From assembly GCA_016800925.1 (NCBI GenBank), contig JABCPU010000127.1:1-64000 (forward strand): a stretch of 64,000 nt of DNA, in the 5' to 3' direction. Position numbers and translations under genes: made by a program. Below are positions 15,445 through 26,868 of this stretch, piece after piece (within the stretch, counting starts at the first letter, position 1; each line of letters starts with the position of its first letter). Below the pieces are notes generated by a model. That model searched no databases. It was not told the origin of the DNA and saw nothing but the letters and a program-made list of their open reading frames with translations. Origin of the DNA: Suillus spraguei (taxonomy: Eukaryota; Basidiomycota; Agaricomycetes; Boletales; Suillaceae).

Positions 15445-16014
15445 ATGTGCCTTTACAGACGGTGTGTGCACTCGCAAAATCCCCTAATGGTCTTACTGAC
15501 TCTCTTCAGCGTCCGCAATGTTTACCTGCGCTGTGGACACGCTTTTAACATCGTAAGCATCACACAATGACTCTCAGCAACGGAGCTAACACCGATGACT
15601 TTCCTACATCAGCCCGACGAATTGGTGAGATATCACAACGCAACGATACAGGCAACGTCTAAAAGCTTCTACAGATCGTCTGCGACAGTTCCAGGTGCAA
15701 GTTCAGCCCTAACCACCCTGCTACCTGTCTTCCGCCGACATGCAAACAGACATGCTGCCAGTAGTGCGTACACACGACTAATTTACGATCGTGATGACTG
15801 ACTTCATGACAATAACATCTTCTTACTCCCGCTCCACTTGCATTTCGGTCATCACTGCCACTCTGACGACTCGTCTGATCATTAGCCGTCAGTACCCTCA
15901 GCAGTACTGTAAGCTCCTGAAATCCATCTCTCGCAGTTGTGTCTAACATCAGAAACGATAGCGCCAAATATCGACAGATTCTGTCCCGCGTGCGAGCAGG
16001 CTGGGCATCGCTGA
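15445..16014 (+). CDS. small Cys-rich protein, six tiny exons, 78 aa
   Basis: Assembled from exons 15445-15461, 15510-15552, 15613-15624, 15675-15763, 15886-15908 and 15962-16014 (237 nt). The protein reads MCLYRRVRNVYLRCGHAFN, then IPDELIVCDSSRCKFSPNH, PATCLPPTCKQTCCQYRQ, YPQQYSPNIDRFCPACEQ and AGHR. I remember this pattern (VRNVYLxCGH, CKFSPxHP, CxxTCWQYRQ, CPxC) from many basidiomycete genomes as an unnamed family with many copies; the function is unknown. Ten Cys and one conserved His suggest zinc binding. The usual Trp after TC is replaced by Cys here. The third exon is only 12 nt. No signal peptide, so it is probably intracellular. Confidence 0.8.
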
Positions 16015-18143
16015 GCACTGAATAATCACTGCGAATATCTTATCGGGCACCTTTAATTCTTAGTCCCAAAGTCAAAGAGTTGTTCTTTCGTTAATTATTC
16101 TATGTGTCATATTATTTATAGTGTATCACCTAACATCGAGATCGACTGCATATACGTGTACAATTCGCTTTCTTGTTACTGAATATCAATTTATTTGGTA
16201 TTAGTCAATATTTGTCCGACCGAGGAACGTTGCCTAGAGCTAATACAATGAGATGGCTGTCTGCCGTAGCCCGCCGAGTCAATAAATGAAACTTAAGAGC
16301 AAAATAAACTTCGAACCACTTACATACATGATGATCCTCGTGGTCCCTTGACCAAATAGCTAGGAGTCAAATCATCGCGTGCCATGATGGCTGAGCGGCA
16401 ATTAGTATCTTTTCAAAGCCGCGACCGCAGTCGGACCATTCTTTAGCTGGACGTCAGAGTAAGTTTTAATAGTGCCATATGGTGTTTCATGCGTGAAGTA
16501 ACACTGTTCCCGCAGTTTATCCCGTACTTTGCTCTCCCCTTGGAAACCATCGTAAGTTGATTGGCCAATGTAGGCGGCCGTCCACCGTGTGGTCAAAGAT
16601 TACATTTGGACATGGCAAGTGGATTAGCCTTTGTATCGATGGGATTGACGTTGCCATAGAGTGCTCTGAGCGCGGCCGCCAGTTCACCTTGACTTAGGGT
16701 TTGCATGAAGGGCACCACTAGGAGGAGATCCGCTTGACAGGTCAATATCAACAAGGGAAACGCTGGTACAAACTTTGTAAGCACTGACCCTTATCCAGGG
16801 GGTCCGTAAAACTTGTCTTTGCATCGGTGGGACTGACATTGTGGTGCGGCCGCCAATTTAGGGTTTGCGGCATGAGGCACTTCACCAGGACGAAATTTGT
16901 TGACAGGTTATAACAATAAAGGGAACGCTAGTACGAACTCTGGAGGCGCTGAGCCCTATCCCGGGGTATCCGTAAACCTACTCAGCATCGATTATTTCTA
17001 TTCACATGTACACATCTCAGGATGTCCGTGAACTGCCGGCTAGCCGAGTTGACAGCGATGGCCATTAATGTGGTCCCCGTTTAACGTTACTTTGACTAGC
17101 TCGGTTGAATAATCGCCTAGACTGTACCAGTAATTTTGAGGAAAGCCTGATTGGTACTGCTGAGCTGCTATGATTGTGTTGCAAACCCCACTAATAGTGT
17201 CATTTTGCAAAGTGCTGTAATCGCACAGCCGCGGAGACTGAAGTTGCAAGAACCGGTATCATGGAGAGAGTACTTAAAATGTCACGATGATTTACGTACC
17301 TCTTTAGGTAGACCTGCAGGCCTGAACGAAGACTCCGAGTCGGCTTCAGGAGGAAGGATACACACTAGGACAAGCGGTTTTGAATTCAATAGCCACTATT
17401 ACCTCAATCTCGTCTAACCTTACATGGGAAACATTGATGTAATACGGCCATCTTGCGAGACGGAAATGTTGGACAGACTAACAGTGTCATTCTATTTATC
17501 AATCCCCCCGCACATCATCAACCGATGTCGTATCAGACAAGAACAGACAGCTGAGCAGCTGAAGCTTACGTTTCTAATATCTCTACTGAATGGAAGGCGT
17601 GCACTGCTCCCGCAAGATATATAATGCTAAGCGTCAATCACACTGCCGAGATCCAGCGTCTCCAGTTGCGCTGGTTCCTTTTTTTTAAAATGGAAGACAA
17701 GAAAGGCCTTTGCCGATAGTATGTTTCATCAGGTGATATACACATCACCCAGACTTGTACGGATAAGTAATAGTAGATTAGCCGATCATTCAGTCAAAGG
17801 TGTCCTGTTCTTCAATTAATTACCTGTGTCCCAATGTCACTGATGTATAGCGCCACCATCGTGACGAGCTGGCGTCGCTTGCGGGCATTCTAGTCAGCCC
17901 TATTCAACTTACATGACACCATCAAGTATCGTAGAATATGATTTGTCCCGGGCTCGGTGGTATGCAACGTACAGCAAACTAAGTATATTAGCGATACGAT
18001 ATCAGTATATCTACTGAAATCACATCGTCACCGACAGATGCAGTGATGAAGCAGTAAACGTACAAGAGATGCATGCTGGAGGAATATGTCCGGATACGGC
18101 TGTAATATCCTTGCTTGGTAACTGTGTTCCGTCCAATAAAAGT
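16015..18143. other. gene-poor region with decayed repeats
   Basis: Contains the diverged tandem duplication described separately (16618-16979). Minus-strand fragments such as NYWYSLGDYSTELVKV (about 17140-17090) and TAAYIGQSTYDGFQGE (about 16580-16530) look once-coding, but I can neither join them into a gene nor assign a family. From 17650 to 18143 nothing is visible. Confidence 0.45.
16618..16979. repeat. diverged tandem duplication, two units of about 170-190 bp
   Basis: Two neighbouring blocks share ordered similarity: TGCATCGGTGGGACTGACATT resembles TGTATCGATGGGATTGACGTT, both continue to GCGGCCGCCA, then TTAGGGTTTGC, TTGACAGGT, AAGGGAACGCT and a shared CCGTAAA end. The units are clearly related but heavily mutated. 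The first unit reads open on the minus strand (ELAAALRALYGNVNPID); the second is broken. Confidence 0.6.
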
Positions 18144-18870
18144 TTAGTCTTTCATCTCCCAGCTAATCCCGCAGCCACATCCACCCTTCGCCTGCGGGTT
18201 CGCCGCGATGCGAAATGAGCTTCCTATGAGCTCAGTAGCGAAATCTATTGTAGAACCGTTGAGAAGTCCAAGAGAGACAGCATCGATATAGATATTTGAT
18301 GGAATTATGGCTGGATGTATGAAGTGGCTGGTGATACCGATTAGAAATAACGCAAATATTGTGTTGTTAACGCACTAGTCTTCTGCATTTCGTTCAGAAG
18401 CCAGCTGCATTGTATACTGGTAGCCGTGACATCCTCCGGACTCCACTGCAATGCGTAGCCCTGCACTTGGGCAGTTCTCCCGTGTAGCTATAGATTTCAG
18501 TTGCTTCAATTCCATTACAGTTCAGAATAGGTTAAGAGGTGACTAGAAGCATATAACACACCTCGGCAGCTCGGTTCGTAACCTCTAGCTTGATATCCTC
18601 TTCAGGTATTACGTCTAGGTCAATATCCTGTGCTTCTAGTTCACCTGTAGTTGGAGCAGATGATATAGACGCAGTGGATTTTGGAACGTGTATGGATGCT
18701 GGGGGAGTTGCACGCGCAATTGAGGAGGATACAAACGACCGCGCGGAGTCAGTCCTCAAACGTGCTATCTGGTTTGAAGCTATCCAAGAGCGCATATAAA
18801 TGTCTGCGGCATGTCTCGTGCATGTCGACGCCCTAGAGAGTACCAAAAGTGCAAATCTCGGTGTGCTCAT
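18144..18870 (-). CDS. isa2: Isa2-type mitochondrial iron-sulfur assembly protein
   Basis: A-type iron-sulfur carrier needed with Isa1/Iba57 for maturing mitochondrial [4Fe-4S] proteins such as aconitase and lipoyl synthase. Three exons on the minus strand, 18870-18562, 18503-18376 and 18327-18144, total 621 nt or 206 residues. The N-terminus (MSTPRFALLVLSRASTCTRH) is basic and Ser-rich with no acids, like a mitochondrial presequence. The core contains LRIAVESGGCHGYQYTM, IDAVSLGLLNGSTIDFATEL, and the C-terminal NPQAKGGCGCGISWE. The three metal-binding cysteines of the A-type fold are all present (GGC..., then CGC). The alternative Isa1 is less likely because of the Isa2-like spacing and the LLNGSTIDF motif. 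The gene is divergent from the MFS transporter at 19240. Confidence 0.9.
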
Positions 18871-19239
18871 CGTTGTTTGTAGGTGGGAGATGATGATGAC
18901 CAATGGTCCCACGTGATTTAAAAAAGTAATAAATTATAAGGGGGTATTTACGATAAACTTGTATTAGAAATTATGTAAAATTACGGCCTTACGTTGAACC
19001 TAGACCAATCTTTTTCGATGTCTTGTACAAGCCACTGACTAAACTTGTAATCCGGCGGCATCATATCTAATAGCCCTCGTAGGTTTTTTCCGACATGTGT
19101 CCAAATGCCGCCATTATGTTCTTCCACGGACTCCCTTGGAGTCGGAGAACAAGTCCGAACCTCTAAGAAGGCTTTCGAGTGAAATTGATCGCGTGGCACT
19201 CTTGACTTCTGACTCCAACTACTACTGCATACGCACGAA
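18871..19239. other. divergent promoter region, isa2 / MFS transporter
   Basis: Spacer of 369 bp between two divergently transcribed genes. A minus-strand frame crosses it and overlaps the first MFS exon (ends WLVQDIEKDWSRFNVRP); I treat it as unsupported. No other motif seen. Confidence 0.5.
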
Positions 19240-22067
19240 ATGGCGACTGAAAGAGATCTGTTGATCGTGAACGGAAGCAAATTAATACAAGATCGCCTAC
19301 CTGGCCCTCGAGACATTTCAAGGTCAACACGTTACGGAATTTTGGTCGGTCTGTGGTCTGCCACTTTCCTTTCAGTGAGTTTTTCATCCCACAGTCTTTC
19401 TAGATTTTCTGATTAGATAACTGGTTATTAGTCTTTGAACAGTACGTCGAACAAAGTTTTTGTTTGAGTCGTAACTCTTACTAAAATACATCTAGCAACC
19501 CTAGTCGCCACCCGTACGGCGTTCTGCCTGTTGCATTTATCCAAATACTGATCTGACAGTTCTGTCACAGTGTTGCCATCCATCTCCTCTGACTTTAACA
19601 AGGCACATGAAGCTAGCTGGCTTGGTACATCGTGAATACGGGATTCTTCGGCTCCAAATCCTATTTTAAACTTTTTCTTAGGTATCTGCTTGCTGTTTGT
19701 ACTTTTACACCTTTATATGGGCGGTTATGCAACATTATGGGGAGACGGAGTGCAAATCAGTTGGCTGTTTGTATTACCGCACTCGGTACCCTGTTTTGTG
19801 GCTTCTCCACGAACATGGAAATGTTGGTTGCTGCGCGATTTGTACGTTCCTTCATCGATTTCATTTCACTCTTTTGTGACATGTTCCTGCAGCTATCTGG
19901 CATGGGTGGTGGTGGTATTGCTACGACCTGCACGTGAGACCGGTATCAGCCAAACCATTCAGTTTGTTACTAAACATGACCATGTCAAATTCAGGATCAC
20001 TATTAGTGATATGTATTCCATGCGGGTACGCTCTATTCCCTCGCCTTCACCGTTATCATTATCTCAGGAACACCTATAGTCGAGAGGGCTTGCACAAGGG
20101 GTACAAAGTGTGTTTAATGGCGTCTGTTTGGTTCCTCCACCTTTTGAACCTAGAAACTTACTACTTATATTTAGCTTGGCATGGGTCTAGGGGGACCCAT
20201 AGGAGGTTTCATAAGCGACTGGTAAGCGTACGCGCCTTATCTTGTTGCCGCTATCTACTATGCATTCTAGGCTTGGTTGGAGATGGGCGTTCTTAATTCA
20301 AATGCCCTTATTTGTATTGTCGCTCGCTCTTACGACCTACAACTTGCGATATGTCACCCCTGTGAGCGCTTTGAACACATTCTAATTTTTTTTTACCTAC
20401 TTTTATAATGTCAGGGTAAAAGCACAAACACCAAAGAGGTTCTGAAACGAATCGATTATAGCGGTAGTTTTGCTCTTTTAATCTCTGTGAGTCAATATTG
20501 CCATGTGTAGATTGTTCTTGATTAATCATTCCTTGCAGGTTGGATCTTGCTTGGTATTCTTGAGCATGAAATACAACGAGGATCTCCCAGTGAGTAATGA
20601 TTCACATGAAATATCTAGTTGATTGACCCTTGGTCAGTGGTCGAACCGATGGGTACACGTGCCGCTGGCTCTCGCTTGTATTTTCTCCGTAGTTTTTATC
20701 TTGGTAGAATTTTTAGTTGCATCAGAGCCTATCATGGCACCATTCCTCTTGAAACAAAAGGTCCCTGTTCTTGTAGGAGTCAGCAACTTCCTTGTGGCAT
20801 TGTGCAACTTCACCGTGATGTATTTCTTTCCGATGTGGTTCCAGACAGTGGCCCTCACAAATGCCACAACTGCGGGTATGTTGATGTTGATTTATCTCAA
20901 TATAACATTAATAACCGTAGTCTGGGTTGTGGATAGGCTTGCATCTGATGCCGAACAGTGTATGCATGTCTGCCGGGTCTTTATTTGCCGGGTTAGTTGA
21001 CGGGTCATTATCATTTTGTTTTTTATTCACATCAGTGCTAGATGGATGATGCACCGCACTGGAAGGTACAAACTGCTCAACCTTATTTTTGGGGTTTTCC
21101 CATTCATCGGGATCACTTTCATCACTTTGATGCGGGCAGACTCCGGACCATTGCAAATGTGGCTGAGCATTGTGAGCGTTATCTTGTAGTCTTGGACTGA
21201 TGTATCAATCATAACGTCATGTCAGGTACCACTCGGGTTTGGCAATGCCGTCGTTTTCCAGACAAATCTTGGTGTGTAGGATATTAGTAATCAGCTGTGC
21301 TTTAGATGGTTAATCATGCTGCACACGAATAACCAGTTGCACTGCTTGCACACCTCCCTGGTGCGTGATTATGGCTGCTGTGCTAAATTTTCTAATGATT
21401 CATTACATCTCAGAGAGCTGGATGGCCGTTGGCACTGGTTTTGGTCAGGTTTTCAGGGGCATGGGTGAGTTGTTCGTACGACTCCTTGTGATTGATGCTG
21501 ATTTGTCCGGTAGGTCAAGTAGGGGGCGTTGCCATTTCATCAGCGCTATTCCAGTACAAACTTGACTACGAGCTTCGATCAAGAATACACGGTGATGACG
21601 CAGCCGAGGTGAAATCTTCCCCTTTAAGCAGTACGTTCTAATGATATATTTTCCTCATTTAGATTGTGAGTCAAATCAGGCATTCGACTACCCTCGTGGC
21701 CGGGTTGCCGCCGGACTTGCAACGCGCAGCAAGAGAATCGTATGCCATTAGTCTCCGCGCTGTGTTTATACTTGCAGGGTGCTCTACGCTACTAGCGTAT
21801 CTCGTTCGACTACCTGTACGTTCATTGTATTTTTTTTGGTTCTCTGTTGATGGTATCGTGGCTTAGATTCCTGAGAAGAATTTAGACAGTCAGCCTAAGG
21901 AGATTGATACCCGACCCGAGTCCATAAGTCCGGGGGCTAGACCAAGAGCTCTGCCTCCTGCTAATGGTCACCACGTTGTGGACAATGAAGAGGATGAGGA
22001 CACTCGGCCGTTGCTTTCCAAACGTGACTGCGGATTTTCCACCCTCGAGCCGGCAGAAGGTGCTTAG
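19240..22067 (+). CDS. MFS transporter, DHA2 / vacuolar amino-acid type (FNX1/VBA-like)
   Basis: Fourteen-helix-type drug:proton antiporter 2 family; closest in memory to fission yeast Fnx1 and budding yeast Vba vacuolar basic amino-acid transporters. Twenty-one exons from 19240-19374 to 21867-22067 sum to 1758 nt, or 585 residues, with every phase consistent. They include micro-exons of 10 nt (19432-19441) and 18 nt (19496-19513). Helix 1 reads GILVGLWSATFLSSLNTTLV, then ATLLPSISSDF, EASWLGTSYLLAVCTFTP and the motif-A loop LYGRLCNIMGRRSANQ. Later blocks are GMGLGGPIGGFISDWLGWRW, QMWLSIVPLGFGNAVVFQ and GQVFRGMGQVGGVAISSALF. The C-terminal tail is hydrophilic and acidic. The start follows from the only upstream ATG in frame with helix 1. 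Intact. Substrate is inferred from family only. Confidence 0.9.
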
Positions 22068-22537
22068 AAGCGTCTCAATCGGAGGCTCAGCCAGACAGCG
22101 ATAACTGCACATCAATATTGCTATTTCTTTATTTTTAAGTATAGAGGAGTAGGGGGCATTCTTGTCTTTATGTCGTCTTACAACCCGCACATACCAAGCT
22201 AGCAGATACCTGTGGCTTCGCCACTCAGCTGCATTTCATATTTTCAAGAAGTGCAACGAACCTTAGAATCTCAATGTTGATACTGCACCTCGTACTTGCC
22301 CGGATACTTGGTGAGAAACGAGACTTTCATACCATTATGGTTGCCTGATGCAGCTATTGCAAATTAACATATGCAATACAATAACAATATGGTGCAAGAG
22401 GGTGCAGACAGAACACAAGGGGCCAAATAAAGTGCCACAGTCGCACCGGTGGGCCGCAGCGTTAGTACGAGAAGGTATCCCAGAATTGTCTCTTCGTTCG
22501 TCCCGACCGCCGAACCCGTGCCAGAAGTAGACGAGTG
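22068..22537. other. convergent intergenic region
   Basis: Tail-to-tail spacer after the MFS gene. No coding or repeat signal seen. Confidence 0.5.
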
Positions 22538-22957
22538 TTAAGAAAAAAATCCACTAAACAAGATGCTCCTTTGATTAAGTTTGGATATCCTGTTCTCCCG
22601 ACTCGTGACGCCCAGGCCCCCGATGTCCACAAGCAAGAACTCATTAATCGCCACAGCTCCACCCCATATAATCGCTCTCAAGACAGCTAAAGTCACCAAG
22701 AACCCCATAAGCACAAAGACGCCCAAACCTGGAGAAGGCATTATATCCTTTCGGAGAGCGGTGGCGACGGTCGCCAAGAAGCACGCAAAAGTGAAAAATG
22801 GAGCGCTGATTCGGAAAACGTTGATCTGGCTGGCATCAGGATCTCGTCGGAGACGTTGAAACGTTACTTGTGTTTCTTTTAGGAGGGGTAGCGCTCTGCG
22901 TAAGGGTGGTTCTTTTTCTGTATTTGATTCTGCCGTTAGTTGTGAATTGGGGTGCAT
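22538..22957 (-). CDS. small predicted membrane protein, 139 aa
   Basis: Not recognised. A single uninterrupted exon from ATG 22957 to TAA 22538. The N-terminal 45 residues are polar (NSQLTAESNTEKEPPLRRAL). Two hydrophobic stretches follow: FRISAPFFTFACFLATVATA and GVFVLMGFLVTLAVLRAIIW, separated by a short basic loop, with the second continuing into GGAVAINEFLLVDIGG. The C-terminus is polar again. Two transmembrane helices with both ends on the same side would be the simplest topology. Codon use looks like that of neighbouring genes, but there is no homology evidence, so existence is moderately supported. Confidence 0.5.
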   Translation of the reverse strand: MHPNSQLTAESNTEKEPPLRRALPLLKETQVTFQRLRRDPDASQINVFRISAPFFTFACFLATVATALRKDIMPSPGLGVFVLMGFLVTLAVLRAIIWGGAVAINEFLLVDIGGLGVTSRENRISKLNQRSILFSGFFS

Positions 22958-24374
22958 ACGGTATTGGTTGGGAATGGAAGTGGCTCACGCTGTCTGTTAC
23001 CGTTCCTGGAAGTGGATAATAAGCGGGAATATTCATCAGACGCGTTAAACCGTTTGATAAGTGGCATAATAAGATATCGATTGACGCGGATTTGATTCGG
23101 GAAACAATTAGTGCGCCGCTGCAGTGAGCGTTGCTTATGGTCGCCGAGAGTTTATGTAACAAACAGTCTGATTCCCGATGGTCCGGATTGAAATGACACG
23201 TAAATGTTGAAAAAGTACTCTGGACTTTAAAGTATCTAGTAGTACAACATAATCAGTGATAATAAGACCAGAAGTAGGAAATTAACGAGTGGGTTATCCC
23301 AAAAGTGCATTATAAACTATCTATGGTATGATGGAAAAAAGTCAGTGATCATGAGACCAGAAGGAAGTACTAAGTAGTAGAAACTACATACAGCATTGAT
23401 TGGTTTTCGCACATTCGCGTTAGTAACTAGGTGGGCATGTGCTGTGCGCAGCATGTAGTGGGGAATCTACTCACGGCAGGAGGTCACGGTGTAGAAAGCG
23501 GGCGTTGACTCGCTCGATAAGGAGCAGGCCACTGATATCGAATGGCGCGAAATTGATATCCACAAATAAGTATCTCGCAAAACAACGCAGCGACTCGGAG
23601 TAGCGGTCGCGCATTCCCGTCGGGCGGGCGTCCAGGAGATAGCCAGGATTCCCGTTGGTCCCGGGACCGAGGTCGCAACGAAACATGTGAATGTTTAAAA
23701 AGTGCGTGAAACTATCTATAGTGCAGCAATGAAAAGATCAGTAATCGTAAGACCGGAGCTTGGTTGGCTTTCCGAGCCGTACATTTGGGCGTTAGTAGCC
23801 ACGGTAATTGTGCATACCCGGGCTTGCGCCGGTGTATACGATGCTAGTAGGGAATTGAAGCAGCTGATTTCGGGTGGACCTAGTACTACTAGTAGTAGTC
23901 TCTGCCTGTAGACTTTGTTATGGCATGTCCGGTGTGGTATGAGATATCCCAGCGAACTAGTAAGTACCTGTCCCGCAGCAACATGGGATTGCGGAATACT
24001 TCAAGCATATGGTGATAGTTCCCGAGAGCGGCCCGTCATAAATTTGACGAACAAGCGACAACATCCGAGTCAATTGCAACAGGTATGCAGAACCCCGTAC
24101 TATGTGGGTCCATATCAAAATGATACATGTGAATGTCCAAGTATTTCTAGATCTATAAAAGTATCTAGACCAAGAATAAACCGAAGTGATAAGAGTTATA
24201 ATGAGCTCAAGAATCAATGGAAAAAAGAAAGGACGCTTGCATACATATATGCATAAACGAATCATAACTGCGTTGAATGAATGAAAAAAAGGTAGATGTA
24301 ACATGGAAACACCAAAATATGAACATCAAATGAACGGAAGTGATTTTGAACGTTTGAAATTTCCCCGTATGACA
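22958..24374. other. intergenic with a diverged dispersed motif
   Basis: No gene supported. A motif of roughly 80 bp recurs around 23215-23280, 23300-23375 and 23690-23765, built around ACTATCTATxGT and TCAGTxATCxTxAGACC. Weaker traces occur near 24125-24200. The sequence is otherwise low in coding signal. Confidence 0.45.
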
Positions 24375-24968
24375 TCATCTTAGACTCTTCCTCATCGCGT
24401 GTCGTCGCTCGCCTTCGACACAGACAAAGCTCAAGATAACGTCTCCGGTGATAGTTAGACCATGTGGTGTTATATGCAGCAGTCCAGGATTTGTTTTCGT
24501 TGATGGCATGTAGGTAGCAACTGGGGCTTGCCTGCTGTCGTTGCTCGCCATCTTTGACAATAAGATTAGTGACACCAAGGCGCTTGCTACAGTGATTCTC
24601 ACCAATGCTGATCCTTCATTGAACGTCCATTTATACGATTGTCCATTTAGTGCAGTGAACGTTCTTGACCTAAACAAAAGAGAAGAATGAGACGACTGCA
24701 GCAGGATTAAGACGAAGAATAAAAGATCTTACGAGCTGAAAAAACTGCTCTTGTTGACGTATATCTCGTGTCCGTGGACTACGGCCGTCCCAGGTCTACC
24801 AGACTGCCACACCACTCTCCCAATTTCCATTTCACTCTGCCCGCCAGCAACTTTTTTGACAGTAGTCGTAGATGAGCTGAGATATGTATCGATGCGATAC
24901 ACAGCACGACCCTCTGGAGACAACAAAGCAGTATTAAACGGGCTGTCCGTAGCTAGTGAATAGTTCAT
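24375..24968 (-). CDS. DUF6593 family protein
   Basis: Basidiomycete family of unknown function, DUF6593. Two exons on the minus strand, 24968-24733 and 24669-24375, total 531 nt or 176 residues. Family order is clear: SPFNTALLSPEGRAVYRIDT at the start, a Thr-rich strand SSSTTTVKKV, EIGRVVWQSGRPGTAVVHGH, the FTALNGQSYKWTF strand pair after the intron, then RQAPVATYMP and a C-terminal VILSFVCVEGERR helix with basic end (RKSLR). The fold is expected to be all-beta like tubby/LURAP-type lipid-scramblase-like domains, but that is family-level inference. No signal peptide or transmembrane segment. The gene looks intact. A second, weaker DUF6593-like gene lies at 33404. Confidence 0.85.
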
Positions 24969-25580
24969 GTTTGGAACAGTACTACCCGAGTGAAGACAGC
25001 CAGCTAAGTTTGGGCGCTGTACGAGCTTTACTTATCGGTGTGTGCTAGTCTGAAGAGCGTGTGCCGAGAGAAGCTCAGATTCTGCCACGGTGGGCGCCAG
25101 CTGTCTCCGTACGCACGGGCGCGACATAAACCGTTGAATTTTTAGGATTTTCATTCATGAGAGTTGGGGGGCGATATCATGGCCGACATGAGTGCTTAGG
25201 ACAGCGTTAATGAACCCATCAAGTCCACATCTACTCGTGTTGCGATGCGTGCAAAGGCAGTGTGCTAGTGACACTCTGATTGGATGGAATCCTTGGGAAT
25301 TGATCATACTTCGATTCGGCTAGGTCTGGCTAGGTTCGGCTGTTTTGATCCCGGGATTTACCGAGCATTTTAGTCGAGCAGTTGAGCTAGTTTTCTGCGT
25401 CCCGCGTTCAATGCGCTCGAAGATTGGTGCTAAGTGCTAGCACTCAGACAGCTCAGTACTCATATTCAACTCAAGTTCAATTTAACGTTAAGTATACCCA
25501 GTCTTGTATTGATTCTTTTAACAGTTCGAGCCCCAGTTGTCCATTAAAATTTTGTTATACAACACACATACAACATATGT
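24969..25580. other. intergenic region
   Basis: No supported gene. Short imperfect repeats of CTAGGTCTGGCTAGGTTCGG type occur near 25320. Otherwise unremarkable; it contains the promoter of the DUF6593 gene. Confidence 0.45.
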
Positions 25581-26270
25581 TTAAAAATTGCAGTCCCATA
25601 AATCACCGGTCAAACGCTCAACTGACAAGGACAAGAATCCATTGTAAGCGCTAATAATAAGAGGGTGCGAATCCACATACCATACATCCTCTGCAGTCGT
25701 AATCATTGATAGTCTGCTCCGCTTATATGCCCGAGGCACTTCCGTGCTTGGTGGAAGCCGGCGCATAGGTTTCCCAACAGCATGCACCCTGTTCAATAAA
25801 ATACCCGCGACAACCCTGCATCGGGTTTCGCGCTCCTGTGCGGCCCGCTGTGCAGTTCGCTGACGAACAAGAGCGTCGATTGGGTTTGAGCCGGGGAGTC
25901 TGACAGTATATGATTGTGAAGCGAGGTGCGTTCTCTGGGGAATAGGTCGCTGTGGTATGGGTGCGACGCATGAATTTGCGTCGCTGAATGGATTTTCTGA
26001 GGGGAAGGGGATGGTCTGCGGTGCTATAGCGCGAGGTGGTGGTGGTGGTGGGGTACGTCGAGCTACAGGGAAGGATGGGAAACGACGAGCGCTTGTGCTA
26101 GGGAGCGATACGGGCGCTGAGCGCCATGCAACTCTGGCAAGGCCTGGAGGAATTCTGTCCATTGGGGAGCCTTCAATTACGACGCCAGCGTTCGATGAAA
26201 ATGTAGTGTAAGACGATACGCCTGCAAAGGTGCCGTGAATTGAATGAATACTGTGAGTTGGGACGGACAT
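25581..26270 (-). CDS. uncharacterised Pro/Arg-rich protein, up to 229 aa
   Basis: Not recognised. Open from ATG 26270 (MSVPTHSIHSIHGTF) to 25581. The middle has a proline run followed by basic residues (RTPPPPPPRAIAPQ), then NPFSDANSCVAPIPQRPIPQ. A more ordered helix follows, DALVRQRTAQRAAQERETRC, and then VVAGILLNRVHAVGKPMRRL. A GTATGG donor after TTAEDV (about 25682) suggests the true C-terminus is spliced elsewhere, so the last 30 residues may be intron. Likely a real gene judging by length and composition, but with no function visible. Confidence 0.45.
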   Translation of the reverse strand: MSVPTHSIHSIHGTFAGVSSYTTFSSNAGVVIEGSPMDRIPPGLARVAWRSAPVSLPSTSARRFPSFPVARRTPPPPPPRAIAPQTIPFPSENPFSDANSCVAPIPQRPIPQRTHLASQSYTVRLPGSNPIDALVRQRTAQRAAQERETRCRVVAGILLNRVHAVGKPMRRLPPSTEVPRAYKRSRLSMITTAEDVWYVDSHPLIISAYNGFLSLSVERLTGDLWDCNF

Positions 26271-26469
26271 ATTGTTTAAGGCAGTCGTGGAATAAGGAGA
26301 GATAATACTTGTACTATGAGAGACGCCAGCTGGAGGATCCGGACAGAGCCTGGACTGAGGAATTTATAACCGTTTCAACGTGATCAACCACATTTCTCAC
26401 AAGTAACAGCCTCCAACTAACGCTGTCCAAATGAAGAACACAATGAATTTAGCTAGTGCAACCAACCAA

Positions 26470-26868
26470 CCAAATACAGTCTTTGTTTTCCGTTCCTTTT
26501 GTTCGTCGCTCAAGTTCGCGTGAATAATTAGCTACTAATTATTCAAAGGGACTCTTGTCTCGCTTTATCATTGTCAATGGACTCGCGTTACGTTCAGGGG
26601 GCTATGCTCCATCATACGACAATCCATAATCTCATCGGCAGTGCATTCACGAGACATGCACATATATGGGCCACCTCCTCCATCAAATGTCCTGGACAAA
26701 TCTGGATCGGTACCTGTACAACATTTGCAAAATTGACATCTGCCACATGTGCCGTAGCAGAATGCAGCTTCAAATGGGTAGTAAGCTGTTCGGTAGAAGC
26801 TTACCTTGTTTTCGCGGAGAGCAGTATATGTATGTATGGGCCCATCTATGTCCTTCCAGCAAGTTCTA
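26470..26868. repeat. long direct repeat, copy 1, with a Cys-rich minus-strand frame
   Basis: About 400 bp that recurs in the same orientation at 32118-32520. Shared landmarks are CGCTCAAGTTCGCGTGAATA, TACTAATTATTCAAAGGGAC, GTGCATTCACGAGAC and GCTTCAAATGGGTAGTAAGC. On the minus strand this copy is open and Cys-rich: AAFCYGTCGRCQFCKCC, TGTDPDLSRTFDGGGGPYMC, then MSRECTADEIMDC. The cysteine spacing looks zinc-binding. I do not recognise the domain; it could be the end of a mobile-element protein. Confidence 0.75.

Noticed and set aside
18981..19387. Minus-strand open frame with a possible intron, ending WLVQDIEKDWSRFNVRP
   Set aside because: It overlaps the first exon of the MFS transporter, which is supported by a conserved helix and 21 consistent exons. 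Splicing does not lead to a coherent protein.
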